Below, piece by piece: positions 37,861-48,309 of a stretch of 64,000 bases of DNA. This DNA comes from Ceratodon purpureus (lineage: Eukaryota; Streptophyta; Bryopsida; Pseudoditrichales; Ditrichaceae): the NCBI GenBank assembly GCA_014871385.1, contig CM026427.1, forward strand, positions 14,640,930 to 14,704,929. Direction: 5' to 3'. Each line of letters opens with the position of its first letter. The first letter of the stretch is position 1. The notes below the pieces were generated by a model. It did not search any database. It saw only the letters and a list, made by a program, of their open reading frames with translations, and was not told the DNA's origin. Both the position numbers and the translations under genes were made by a program.

Positions 37861-38596
37861 GGGGAGAGCACAATAAAGTGGACCACAAAGTGCAACATGT
37901 GATCACTAAGAAGTGAATATGAAGTGTGCTGTTTTTTAAAGCTCAAAGCTGATTTTGAGCATTTTGGTGTAGTTTTTGAGCATTTTAGTCACTTTCTAAG
38001 GTATCATGAGGTATTTTATATGCATCTTCATAAAAAGAACATCCTCAATTGAAACTAAATTTGACAACTAGTTCTAAATCATGAAAATGAATTTTTCCAA
38101 AGTCTTAATTTCTTTATTTGGTGCCCTCTATTTTCTTTAGAGGATGTTTTTTTTTAATTTAAAAAACAATGTTCATTGAAAAAAACGCACAAAAAGTATT
38201 GTGGAAGTGACCCTCTTGAAAAACATCCTTGCGGTACTTTCGGAACCCTAAACCAATTAATGAGTATATGAATTGACTATTTTAGAATACCTCTTAAACA
38301 TATAGAGGGCACCACTTCATCAAAAGTGATTTTTGATAGTTTTTTATTCTTTTGTAGTCACTTTTTCAAATGACTCCATTCGCTTTGCTTGGATTTGAAG
38401 CCTTCATACAATAACTTTAAAGTGTCTACTTTGAACGAAACTTTTCCAAGTTGCAGAAAACAAGTTGAGAATCCATATTAGTAAAAAAGATGGACTTTAA
38501 TTATATCTTTCCATCACTTTTGTGCAATTTTTGCAAATGGGCTCAAACTGGAAATAGCTAAGCACTATTTTCGTCCACTTTATTGTGCTTCTCCTC
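37861..38596. mobile_element. TIR element family T1, copy D (~736 bp)
   Basis: Begins GGGGAGAGCACAATAAAGTG and ends CACTTTATTGTGCTTCTCCTC. Reverse-oriented relative of copy A (shared inner blocks such as CATATAGAGGGCACCACTTC). Confidence 0.85.
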
Positions 38597-38739
38597 TAGT
38601 ATGTTATGTGCCCATGTATGACTTGATGTTTTACTTTTTTGATGCAAGAGTATCCTTGACAATTATGGTTTGAAATTTTACATTGCATAAATAAAACCAT
38701 TTATGAACTTACATGATGAGCTAGAAGACGGTTTGCAAA

Positions 38740-39015
38740 AACAAACCACCAATTGGAAAAACCAACTGAAGTTAAAAAAATAATTGTCAGAGTTACACTA
38801 TTTAAATTAAGAAGTGGATCCATTATAAATTTGGTCTCCCATTTATTTAAAATTGGACAATCAAGAGTTTATAAAATATTGACTGATTTTGTGAAAACTA
38901 TGAATTGCAAGTCATCACACAAATGGGATTGGCCTTAAAGTTGGATTAGTTAAAGCATAGTGCAATTAAATTTCAAGACCAAAAAGGATTAGGTCATTAT
39001 CTTCAGGCATTGGAT

Positions 39016-39094
<79 letters not shown>

Positions 39095-39640
39095 CATCAA
39101 TCCACTCTATTGATCGTTAAGTTGAGAAGATTATATTAATAAGAAAGGATTTTGTTGTTTGATTATGCAAGCTATAGTTAATCATGAGTATTAATTTACT
39201 AAAGTTTCTGTTGGACTCCCAAGGTGCAATCATGACTCATCACATTTTCAACAAACCCAATTCTATAAGTTGGCTACATACAAACAAATTTGTAGATTAA
39301 ATGGTAAGCCTAGTGCTTTTACTCCAGGTGTTGCTATTAAACTTTACATTATTGCAGATAAAGCTTATCCTTTAGCACAATGGTTTATAAAATCATTTAA
39401 GCAAGCCCTACTTTAGAATTAACAAAAAATTATAAAATGTTTGATAAACATCATAGTTCAACGAGGGTGATTGTAAACGCACTTTTGGAATTCTTGAAGC
39501 AAGCTTCAAGGAATTGGATAACAAGACAAAAGAGAGAGTGCAATTTGTACTAGAGGTTATTAAGTGTTGTACAATATTCCACAACTTCTTGATTCAAAGC
39601 AAAGATGAATTATTAGCAAAAAATTTAGGATACTTAAAAA
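38740..39640 (+). pseudogene. PIF/Harbinger (HARBI1-like) transposase relic
   Basis: Recognisable fragments lie in order on the plus strand but in shifting frames. KIIVRVTLFKLRSGS and FKIGQSRVYKIL (about 38770-38885) match the helix-turn-helix region of HARBI1-like nucleases. LYIIADKAYPLAQWFIKS (about 39340-39395) matches the DxAYPL catalytic segment. FDKHHSSTRVIVNALLEFL (about 39440-39497) and IKCCTIFHNFLI (about 39560-39597) match the C-terminal conserved blocks. A (TA)n tract and several stops and shifts break the gene, so it cannot make a functional transposase. Confidence 0.75.
39018..39091. repeat. (TA)n microsatellite, about 37 units
   Basis: An uninterrupted AT dinucleotide run inside the Harbinger-like relic. 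Its true length may be unreliable in the assembly. Confidence 0.97.
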
Positions 39641-40611
39641 TTCGTAATGATTTTCAAGCAAGAGGAGTCATTTTTGGAGAAGAATGAAAAGACCCTCGTG
39701 AAGAACATAAGTATTGTGCTAGATTCATTAAAAGAATCATTACAGACTCTATTATATGTAGAAGTAAAAGTTGATTATAGTATAGAAATCTTATGTTATT
39801 CTATTGCCGGTAAAATTTGTCATCATTATAGATTCGTTGCCAATTTTTTCTTTAATGAATATAAATTGAAAAAATAAAAAATATTCTCCATATGCGTCAT
39901 GTTGACCTTTTTTTATATAAAACTTTAAGAATCTACGAAATGCTCTAGTAAGAACTAACTAGGAGCAAACTACACCAATTTTTATTTTGTAATGTCAATT
40001 TTAATTTGGAAGTAATTATAAGAATAATATTATTGATTTGCATTGACATGAGAAACCTCTGAAATTGTCACTGCAATTATAGACTAGCACTTTATTGCTG
40101 CATTTTATCTAGGACTTTATTGTTTTCAAAACATAATTTTACAATTCATTCTAGATTTATGTAAAGGAAGAAGGGAACAAAAATGCATATATTTTAGAGC
40201 ACAAATATATATAAGTGGTATACGTAAGTTTGGCTCTACTTTGGTTTCCATTTTATCTTTAGCTGATATTTTTTTTTTGAAAAAGCTAAATTTAAATCCA
40301 AAAACTCTCATCTCTATTGACATATTTTTGTTCAATCGCATTCAAATATTAGGTATTTTTTAATTCAATTAATATATATATATATAATAAATTAATAATT
40401 CAAATAATTATTACTTGAAATATCTAGCGATTTAAAAAATATATATTTGAACCTTACAACACCTTTACCTGCGCCTTATTGAAAATACCTTAATTGATTT
40501 TATTTTTTATAAACACCTTTACTTTGTACAAATAGCATGTAGTCAATTTGAATAGCTGCAACGTTATGCAATTAATTATAAATAAAAATAAACATGATTA
40601 CAAGAAATAAA
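39641..40611. other. AT-rich intergenic DNA
   Basis: May include the tail of the Harbinger-like element. A short TA run at 40371-40388. No further gene recognised. Confidence 0.4.
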
Positions 40612-40615
40612 TTAA

Positions 40616-41496
40616 CCCCTAACTATCCTTAAAACCCAAAATGGGTTTTCGCAATTTCGGGCAGCCTAGATGAGGAGGTTAAAAGTAATATTTTTTTTCA
40701 ATATTTTTACTGGATGTTTCCTTTATGGTAAGGTCTATGCAGTAAAACTTTTGAAGCTAAATTCCAATTTTAGAACCTTCATTTAGAAATTTTAGGTTTC
40801 AAGTCCAAAACGGGCAGTCTAAAATTAGGTATTTTAAGAAATAGTGACCCAAGTCAAAAAATTTACCAATTTTACAAGGATAGCCTCCAAAACTTACAAA
40901 GACAAGTTTCACAGTTTTTGGTAATTTTTGAATTTTTCCTTTAAAAATTTGCCAAAATTCGAGATTTTTGAATTTTTTAAAAATTATTTTTTCCAAAAAT
41001 CAAAAATCTATAAAGGTACCTATTCACCGTTTGCTTTTTCTTAAGCTCACAAATTGTTTTTGTAATGTATGTTTTACTTTTTTGTCAAATCTATACCTTC
41101 TTATAGAAAATAATTTTTATGAAGGTCTAGAAAGCGTTTTTTTGGCCTAAAATTTTGTATGAGCATACCTTACCTAGTTAGCTAAATGGAAAAAATGTGA
41201 CCAAATTTTTTGAAGTAATAATCATCAAGTCTCTCGTTGGCCCATTTGCACCATGCCTCTCGGCTAAGGCCCAAAAAAATATCTGCTGAAACTTTGAACA
41301 CTACGATCTCTCTAATGAATAACATCCAACGGTTGAAATTTGGATCAGTTCTTTCAAGTAGGGTTAGGTACAAGATCGTACGGTTGAAGTTCCAAAAAAA
41401 GTTTAAAAATGTGTTTCATATCCTCGGGAGGGCATAGTGGTAAAAATTCGCAGTTTTGAGGATCCAAGCTCTCAAAAACACAAGGAAATTTAGGGG
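40616..41496. mobile_element. piggyBac-like MITE family T2, copy G (881 bp)
   Basis: TTAA on both sides (40612-40615, 41497-41500), termini CCCCTAACTATCC and AAATTTAGGGG, same orientation as copy E and roughly 90% like it by eye. Confidence 0.85.
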
Positions 41497-41500
41497 TTAA

Positions 41501-42597
41501 ACTAGATTATGGAAATTGGAGGAATATTTTTTGTGAGGATAGAAGGAAAATCATCCATTTTTCTATAATCATGAGAAAAAAACTTCACTAAATGATCGGG
41601 GCGAACAGAGTTGAATTTGTAGTGTTGTTTTCAAGTATGGCGTGGAAGACCACAGAAGAGAATTTTTTTTCTAAAGGAAAGTAGTTGAGTATTTTTCTCT
41701 ATATTTAATAGAGCCATTCAATATGGCCTCCAATTGTAATCAATCTTAATAAAAAAAACACCTCAAATTTCAACGGGACAACCTTGCGCGATGTCGAGTG
41801 GAGAAACTTTGCTTTGAGAAATCACGGGGATTTTGGTTGCAGCTGAAAATGGCTTGGTAAATTTTAAAAATTTAATGGACCCATGGACCCCAAATTATTC
41901 CAAGGTGATCCACTTAGTTAGATTTAGTTAATTTATACACTTAAAAAAAAAAAAACTAAGTTTTCTTTCATCAACATTTTTTTTGTAGGAGGCTTTTTGC
42001 CCCCCGCTTGAGGGCGAGGTTTATCGCCACGGAGTGAACACAGATGTGTTCTGTGTTCTAGCCTGAGAGTTTCTAAGGATAATGTGATTTTCATAATCAT
42101 GGCATATTCAGAATCACATTACAAAATAAACATTACAGGCTATGACCTCTTTACTTCTGAATCACAGAAGGTTTTGTCAGTCTAAGTTCTCCAGCCTTGG
42201 TTGTAACACGTGCAAATTGACAATAGTAGGTTCAAAGACTTTTATTGAGACAGCACCCAAACACATGCACAACTAACATCACCAAGATTCGCTCATAGCT
42301 GCCGTTCACACAAAACAAGGTCCTTCCACGGCACAGCTTGATCTGAAATCTATGGTCACTTAGTGCCGGATTCATATCCTTCATGTCTCCAAACTATGAT
42401 TGTCACAAGCTGAGAATGCATACTGTACCTGTTCATCTACAAAAAGTTGCGTTACAAATACGCTTCTCAAGATTATTATATGTAGTACTACTATATACAT
42501 TAAACATCACGTAGCAACATGCTCCTGATGATTTGACAAAGGAGAAGTCTAATATGCCGAGTCAGATGTTGGCCTCAAGTTGTTGAGTTCAATCCCT
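41501..42597. other. Intergenic DNA 3' of BTB3
   Basis: AT-rich on the left, becoming ordinary gene-flank composition from about 42100; the right part should carry the BTB3 3'UTR. A small palindrome GAACACAGATGTGTTC lies near 42036-42051. No other feature. Confidence 0.4.
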
Positions 42598-43944
42598 TCA
42601 ACGGGCCCATGTTGATAAGAGATCTTGCTGGTTCAGTTTAAGCGGATCGGAATCCCCATCAGTGCTCTTGGCAACCAGGTGCTTCATCCACAGTGAGTGA
42701 GCCTCCGACAAATCGTAAACCGAGTGTTGCATTGGATCATCCAGGCTGCTCAACCAACGACAGAAGATCATTTCCTGCTCCTCCTGAGGAAAGGTCAAGA
42801 TGAAGCTGCAGACTAGGTTTGCACAGGGTGGAGTTTCAGGGTCAAAATTACCATCCTTTAAGATCCAAACCCATCGCCGGAACAAAGCCAGCCGTTCCGA
42901 CGTTTTCAGGAACAAGCGCCCAAGAAGAACATCTTCAAATATTTTGCGCATCATTGACGCCCATCTGTTCTCCATGCCTAACTGTGCTAGGAAATGGAGC
43001 TTGGTCTGCAGAAGTCGTGGGATCTCCTGATCGCGTAAAACAAGCTCAACTACAGCTTGGGTAGAGCTGGACATCCATAGTGTATCAAAAAGCCAACAAA
43101 ACTTTGAAACTAGCTTCGTGTGAAGGGATGCATGGGGCAGCCTCTCCTGGCATGTTTTCTTAATGGCGGTCAAAAGTCTTTCCGACTCTTGATAAACCAT
43201 AGTAAGGGCGAGCTGCAGAAGCTTGTTGCACTTGCCAGGCCCTGAAGCACGCACAATTGCTTCAAATGTTTCTCTGAACAACATACGGCTCTCCTTTCTG
43301 GACTTGGAATTTGTCCCAGTTGAGCAGAGTTGCAAGGAGCGACGCAAAATCCTCTCTGTAAGGTTCAAACGGCTCTGCTGCCTTTCCTCTTCATTCAAGG
43401 GCAACTGCAACCGCTTACGCAAGTCGGTTGAGGAGTCGGAAGCAAGCTGTCCAGATGCGTAAAACTCACGGATCTGGTTCTCTTCATCCTCGTTCCAAGG
43501 CACTCCCGCAAGATACCGCACACCAATATCTATAACTAGATCATATTGAATCTGCGATGCAACCTTAAGAAGTTGGATGCAATCAGCCACACTCTCAATG
43601 CGCATGCCCGTGACGAGGTGATCCATGCACGCAAAGCAGTCGTGGTAGAAGTGCACATCAGTCTGCACTTCAAGGTAAAATTCGCTCTGCGTCTGGCCAG
43701 CCGTCCACCTCCCACTCATGCAAGCGTCAAAGTACTTGCTACATGCGCGAAGCTTGGATGCATCCGCTTGTATCTCACCCAATGGCGACAACAACGGAGT
43801 CTGAACCCCAGCTTCTAGACTCGGCCTAGATCGCTTCCTGGTGACGCTCCCCAGTTCCGTGGCAGAATTGGGCGGCACCAAGTAGATGGTAACATGAGAT
43901 GTGTTCGACGGACCCCCTTCCTCAGTGGCTGCTTGAGAGCTCAT
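42598..43944 (-). CDS. BTB/POZ domain protein, At3g05675-like (BTB3)
   Basis: Single exon, 448 residues from the ATG at 43942-43944; an upstream GTG in frame is not a plausible start. BTB landmarks: HVTIYLVPP, basic insert TRKRSRPSLE, LRACSKYFDACMSGRW, IQLLKVASQIQYD. Then AGVPWNEDEENQIREFY begins the BACK-like half, which ends with YDLSEAHSLWMKHLVAKS, a C-terminal block common to all four paralogues. It shares more blocks with BTB4 (SPLGEIQ after the insert) than with BTB1, suggesting a later split. Function is inferred from the family only. Confidence 0.9.
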   Translation of the reverse strand: MSSQAATEEGGPSNTSHVTIYLVPPNSATELGSVTRKRSRPSLEAGVQTPLLSPLGEIQADASKLRACSKYFDACMSGRWTAGQTQSEFYLEVQTDVHFYHDCFACMDHLVTGMRIESVADCIQLLKVASQIQYDLVIDIGVRYLAGVPWNEDEENQIREFYASGQLASDSSTDLRKRLQLPLNEEERQQSRLNLTERILRRSLQLCSTGTNSKSRKESRMLFRETFEAIVRASGPGKCNKLLQLALTMVYQESERLLTAIKKTCQERLPHASLHTKLVSKFCWLFDTLWMSSSTQAVVELVLRDQEIPRLLQTKLHFLAQLGMENRWASMMRKIFEDVLLGRLFLKTSERLALFRRWVWILKDGNFDPETPPCANLVCSFILTFPQEEQEMIFCRWLSSLDDPMQHSVYDLSEAHSLWMKHLVAKSTDGDSDPLKLNQQDLLSTWAR

Positions 43945-46223
43945 CTTCACCGGGCTAAGATTACTGCTTGCTCATGCGCATAACATTCAACACACACATT
44001 GAGAACTAATCCCATAAACAAAACTCAGTACATCACATTAGTCCTCTCTCATAAGACAACACAAGAAGCAGAAACACATCTAATTTTTAACTACGCAAGT
44101 AGAGCACCAAAACGTAGCAGCTCTTATGGCAACTAACACAACCAAGTGCAAAAACCCAAATCATCAAAGAGTAGATGAAACCCCGAAACACGGGTCCAGC
44201 ACTTCATGTTCCAAAACCCGGTTCAATCATCATATCAGCACCTCTAAACCATACCCTGAAATACACAGTAATACAAAAACACCCACATTGTAGCTCAATC
44301 CAAGAACAACAACACGCAGGCTTACACAAATAACTTATTGCTAGAAGCGAAGTTACAACACACCTAACCCTCACAGTCGCTTGAAACTGCATGTATCCAA
44401 CTAGATATGAATACGACTACATATGAATACGGAGGAGTAGTGTTCAGAAACTGTGAAGCCATACCTCAAAATGCACTCCGGCACAAAAAAGTGTCTCCTT
44501 GAAATAATCGATCACAGGGGCAAGAGTTGGGCTTTTGGAACCGACGACACGAAGCACACTCAATTGGCACCAGAAGAAGACGAGTACACATATGATTGAT
44601 CACAGCCGGAGGAGGTCCGATCTCCGAAACCCAGAACGAAACGCAAAGCTCCCGCGCATCGGAGCTTTGCAATTGGGCAGTGCGAGTGAGGTGCAAGACA
44701 ATCATGTATGCTTCCAACTTGCAAGTCTGCAATCTGAGTGAACCCTAAACATGTTGTGTCAGCGTTGTGTCGGAGTACGTTTCTCTTGTCAACTTCTGTC
44801 AGCAAAATTAGGGAGGCCAATTCCCCAAACCGTCACTGCACCTAAATCCAAAGTTGTTTACCAGTAACACTCCGTACATTTCAGTTTGTGGATTCTAGAA
44901 ACTGGACACTTCGTGTCGCTTCGGGAGCTCCGTCTCGCATGTTGAATCCGAATGCCAAAACCGCATCAGAATCAAAGCATTTTCATGCTCCATCCATACA
45001 GCATATATGAGGTTGTGACGTTCCAATCAGGGAACTGCTGCCGATCTTCAAGACCAGACCACAATCGAAGCTCAAGAGGGTACGGCAGAATCAGCCTCTG
45101 GCTGGACAATGAATCATTTGTTCCTTCTTCCCATGTTTTTCTCCTTCTTCTTGTGTTCTGTTCTATCTTTACATGCAGCTCTGCAGGTGGACTAGTGTAT
45201 GTGATCCTCCAACCTCTGGAAAATGGGATCAGCATCTGCTTTCACCTTACTTAGTAGCCACATTTCGAAACGTTTTAAAGAGAACATTGCCCAGCTCAAA
45301 TATTCGTATCTATGAAAATATGAGTCCAGACCGGGTGGAGTCGATTTCGACTTCACATGACCACATGATTTACAGGAATTGGGAAGGTGCCACAATCTAC
45401 AGTTGCCAGTGTATACTTGCATGCAACCAACTCCGAAAGGCTCAAGATTGAACGAATAGAAGGACGATTAGATCATGAAAACTGAACTCAGATGGACATA
45501 ACATATTACTAAATAAAATGTCAGAGAACAAGCACACTTCCATAACTTACCTGCACATCAAAAGTCTTGAGGGCAAAACTCGAACTGAGCGCACCCTTTG
45601 TGGCTTTCGCTGGTCTAAGAAGCACATCAAGCTACGTCATTCAAAGTGGGTCACTCGAATTAGACAACAGACAGCAAGACCATGTCGGTGGCAACACAAT
45701 CAGCCGAAATCAACTATCAAGCATAACAGTTGAGCTTGAGTAACATGGATCAATGTTATGCCGAGTTATTTATACAAAAATCCAAGTAATAATCACCACT
45801 GAACTTCAGTCACATGCGAACTAAAGATGGCCTTCGTTACATCACAGAGACATGGAGTCTCTTCGTATGAGAATTCGACACGAAACATGAGACAACAAAC
45901 TGCCAACTGCCAGGAGACAATTAGTTTTGACACCTTTGTATGATATTCCCATCTAGGAGCTCAAGACAATTTAGACGTTTAAATTCTGGCTTTATGAATC
46001 GCAGATTCATAAATTTTCCACTGTTGTCAACTCCGTAGTATCCATTGCGAAGGCCGCGCTCTTGATTGCTGCCAAAAGAACTCCGGTGAAGATCATCGAT
46101 TTTACCGCTCCGAAGTGAGAACTTGGTGCAATTCTATACCCTGAAAACTGAATCGCACAATGGAGACTGATTTACACGGATCGCCCTCCTTCCCATCCGC
46201 GTAATCCTGTCTTACCATGCCCT
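43945..46223. other. Intergenic region between BTB3 and BTB4
   Basis: The 2.3 kb have near-genic composition and probably hold the BTB3 promoter and 5'UTR and the BTB4 3'UTR. The ORFs at 44466-44820 and 44952-45451 overlap on both strands and show no domain. No classified mobile element was seen here, unlike the other BTB spacers. Confidence 0.4.
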
Positions 46224-47576
46224 TTAGATGCTACTACATTTCAACGTCATAGCTTTAGAGATCAAGTGCTTCCTCCACCGTGAGTGAACCTCTGCCATGA
46301 AGTCATACAAAGAATCAACTTGTGGTTTATGAACCGTCGCCCAACTACGGAAGATCTCTTCCTGCTCCTCTTGCGGGAAGGTCAGTATAAATTTCAAGAC
46401 AAACTTTGGACTGGGTGCTGTGTCATGTTGACATTCTTTAGTCACCAATAACCAAATCCATCGCCGGAACAAATCAAGCCGCTCCGACGTTGTCAAGTAC
46501 AAGCGCCCTGCAAGCACGTCTTTAAAAATCGTGCGCACCATACTAGCCCATCGCTTCCTCTCACTAACCTCTTCATCGCTTCCGGCAATGAATCGGAACT
46601 TTGACTGGCGCAGGAGTGTTGGGAAATCTTGATCCTTCAAAAGTAACTGAACAACCACTTGGTCAGAGTTGCCCCATCGTAATAACTTATATAAATCAAC
46701 CAATACTGGAAGTTGCAGCCTCCTGTTCCTGATCTTCTCACGGGTGGATATGGATTCGAATTCGGAATCGGAATCGAATGAGGAGTCGGAGTCGAATTCG
46801 GATTGGGATTCCACACCCTGATTCCTTGTCTGATATGCTTGCATAATACCATCAAAAATTCGTTCTACTTCGCTCATGACAGTGCTGAGGGCAATCTTCG
46901 TAAGCTCCGGGCAACCAGCCTTGGCTACTTCGAAGAATCCGTCCTTGAATTCCGTGAGGCTCGACTCTCGTCTCGACTCGGAAAGTAACGGACTCGAGGA
47001 GAGTTCCAGAGAGCGTTTCAGAGCGCTCTCGATGACATTGAAGTGACTCTGCATCCTCTCCTCTTCGTTCAAGGGCAATTGCAGCCGCTTACACAAGTCA
47101 CTCGCGGGGTTGGAAGATATCTGCCCAGAGTCACAAAACGCGCGGATTTGCTTCTCTTCCGCATCGCGCCACGGCACTGCCGCAAGGTACCGCTCACAAA
47201 CACCCAGAACGTGATCATATTGAATTTGTGACGCGACCTTGAACAATTCGATGCAATCCGTCACACTCTCGATGCGCTTGGAGGGGAACTTGACACGACT
47301 AAAGCAGTCGATGTAGTACCTCAGATCCGTTTGAACTTCAAGGTGAAACTCTCGCGGCACCTTGCCACCCGTCCAACTCTCGCTCATGCAAGCCTCGAAG
47401 TATTTGCTGCATTGGCGAAGGCTTGAAATATCCATTTGTATCTCACCCAGCGGCGACATCGCATCCTGCTTTAGACTTCGCTTGGACCGCTTCCTGCTAC
47501 CGTTCCCCTGCACAAAATAGACAGTCACATGGGCAGTGTCAAACGCATCCATCTCCTCCATTTCCTCGGGTCCCAT
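46224..47576 (-). CDS. BTB/POZ domain protein, At3g05675-like, with acidic insert (BTB4)
   Basis: Single exon, 450 residues, ATG at 47574-47576. BTB landmarks: HVTVYFVQGN, basic insert SRKRSKRSLK, LRQCSKYFEACMSESW, ELFKVASQIQYD, then AAVPWRDAEEKQIRAF. A unique Asp/Ser/Glu-rich insertion (DSDSSFDSDSEFES, about residues 270-284), encoded by GAATCG/GAGTCG-type repeats at 46750-46805, replaces a helix-rich stretch of the other paralogues. The conserved C-terminal block is MAEVHSRWRKHL. It is divergently oriented to IFT56, with 733 bp between the start codons. Confidence 0.9.
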   Translation of the reverse strand: MGPEEMEEMDAFDTAHVTVYFVQGNGSRKRSKRSLKQDAMSPLGEIQMDISSLRQCSKYFEACMSESWTGGKVPREFHLEVQTDLRYYIDCFSRVKFPSKRIESVTDCIELFKVASQIQYDHVLGVCERYLAAVPWRDAEEKQIRAFCDSGQISSNPASDLCKRLQLPLNEEERMQSHFNVIESALKRSLELSSSPLLSESRRESSLTEFKDGFFEVAKAGCPELTKIALSTVMSEVERIFDGIMQAYQTRNQGVESQSEFDSDSSFDSDSEFESISTREKIRNRRLQLPVLVDLYKLLRWGNSDQVVVQLLLKDQDFPTLLRQSKFRFIAGSDEEVSERKRWASMVRTIFKDVLAGRLYLTTSERLDLFRRWIWLLVTKECQHDTAPSPKFVLKFILTFPQEEQEEIFRSWATVHKPQVDSLYDFMAEVHSRWRKHLISKAMTLKCSSI

Positions 47577-48309
47577 CTACAGGATCGACGCAGGATGGGA
47601 GGGAAAGCTTCCTAATCCGAAGACGCCAAAGTGAACCTGAGTAGTTTCAATCGTATCAGCTCCCTCTCTTCTCTGGAACTAGCCAACTTATGTCTCTCGA
47701 AACCAAAACTCGAGTTGAGCAATACTAAACCAGATGTTAAGTGCAGCTCACAGCCACCGAGGTGCTCCAAACTTCCAACTCCGACGGTGAAACCGAGAGC
47801 ACATGATCATCCATGGCCAGGCTTATCCACGTTGGAGCAGTTGCAGACTGCAGTTCATTCTGGCACTTCAGTGTAAGTTATCTGAAAGTAATTGGCAGCG
47901 TAGTTTTCTAAACATGGGTGTGAGGCAATGCAATCTACTTTTACAGTTTCCTGATCTTTATAACAAGTACAGGCTTGTCACGGGACAGGTTTGTTTAGCA
48001 GGGTTTGGTTCATGGGCTGGACTTGGTGAAGAATTAGCACTGGAGGTAAAACTTATGCTCAATTGTTGTTGCAACCGATAGCTAGATCATCCACTGGTTT
48101 TCGTTTGGGAACCATGAACCATTTTGTCAATTCAACATCTGTGATCATGTCTGTTCCCTTTTCAGTTTTAGTTTATATATTGCTTCTCGAAGGTAGTCTG
48201 CACATGATAGAGATGCAGACACATCCGCAAGCTCTGGCCAAGTTCTGCCTATTGTGCTGATCAGTCGTTTGTGTACGTTTTTGGAAAGGTGAGAAAACTT
48301 GGAGCAAGG
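47577..48309. promoter_or_regulatory. Bidirectional promoter region between BTB4 and IFT56
   Basis: Head-to-head start codons at 47576 (-) and 48310 (+) leave 733 bp that must hold both promoters and leaders. No clear TATA pair or RFX-like X-box could be assigned by eye. The call rests on arrangement only. Confidence 0.4.

Noticed and set aside
35199..41437. Similar 66-codon ORFs at 35199 and 41237
   Set aside because: Both lie inside closely related MITE copies E and G; similarity follows from the DNA repeat, and the stretch is not open in copy F.
44466..45451. Several 70-100-codon ORFs between BTB3 and BTB4
   Set aside because: They overlap one another on both strands, with no domain and no splice-consistent extension.
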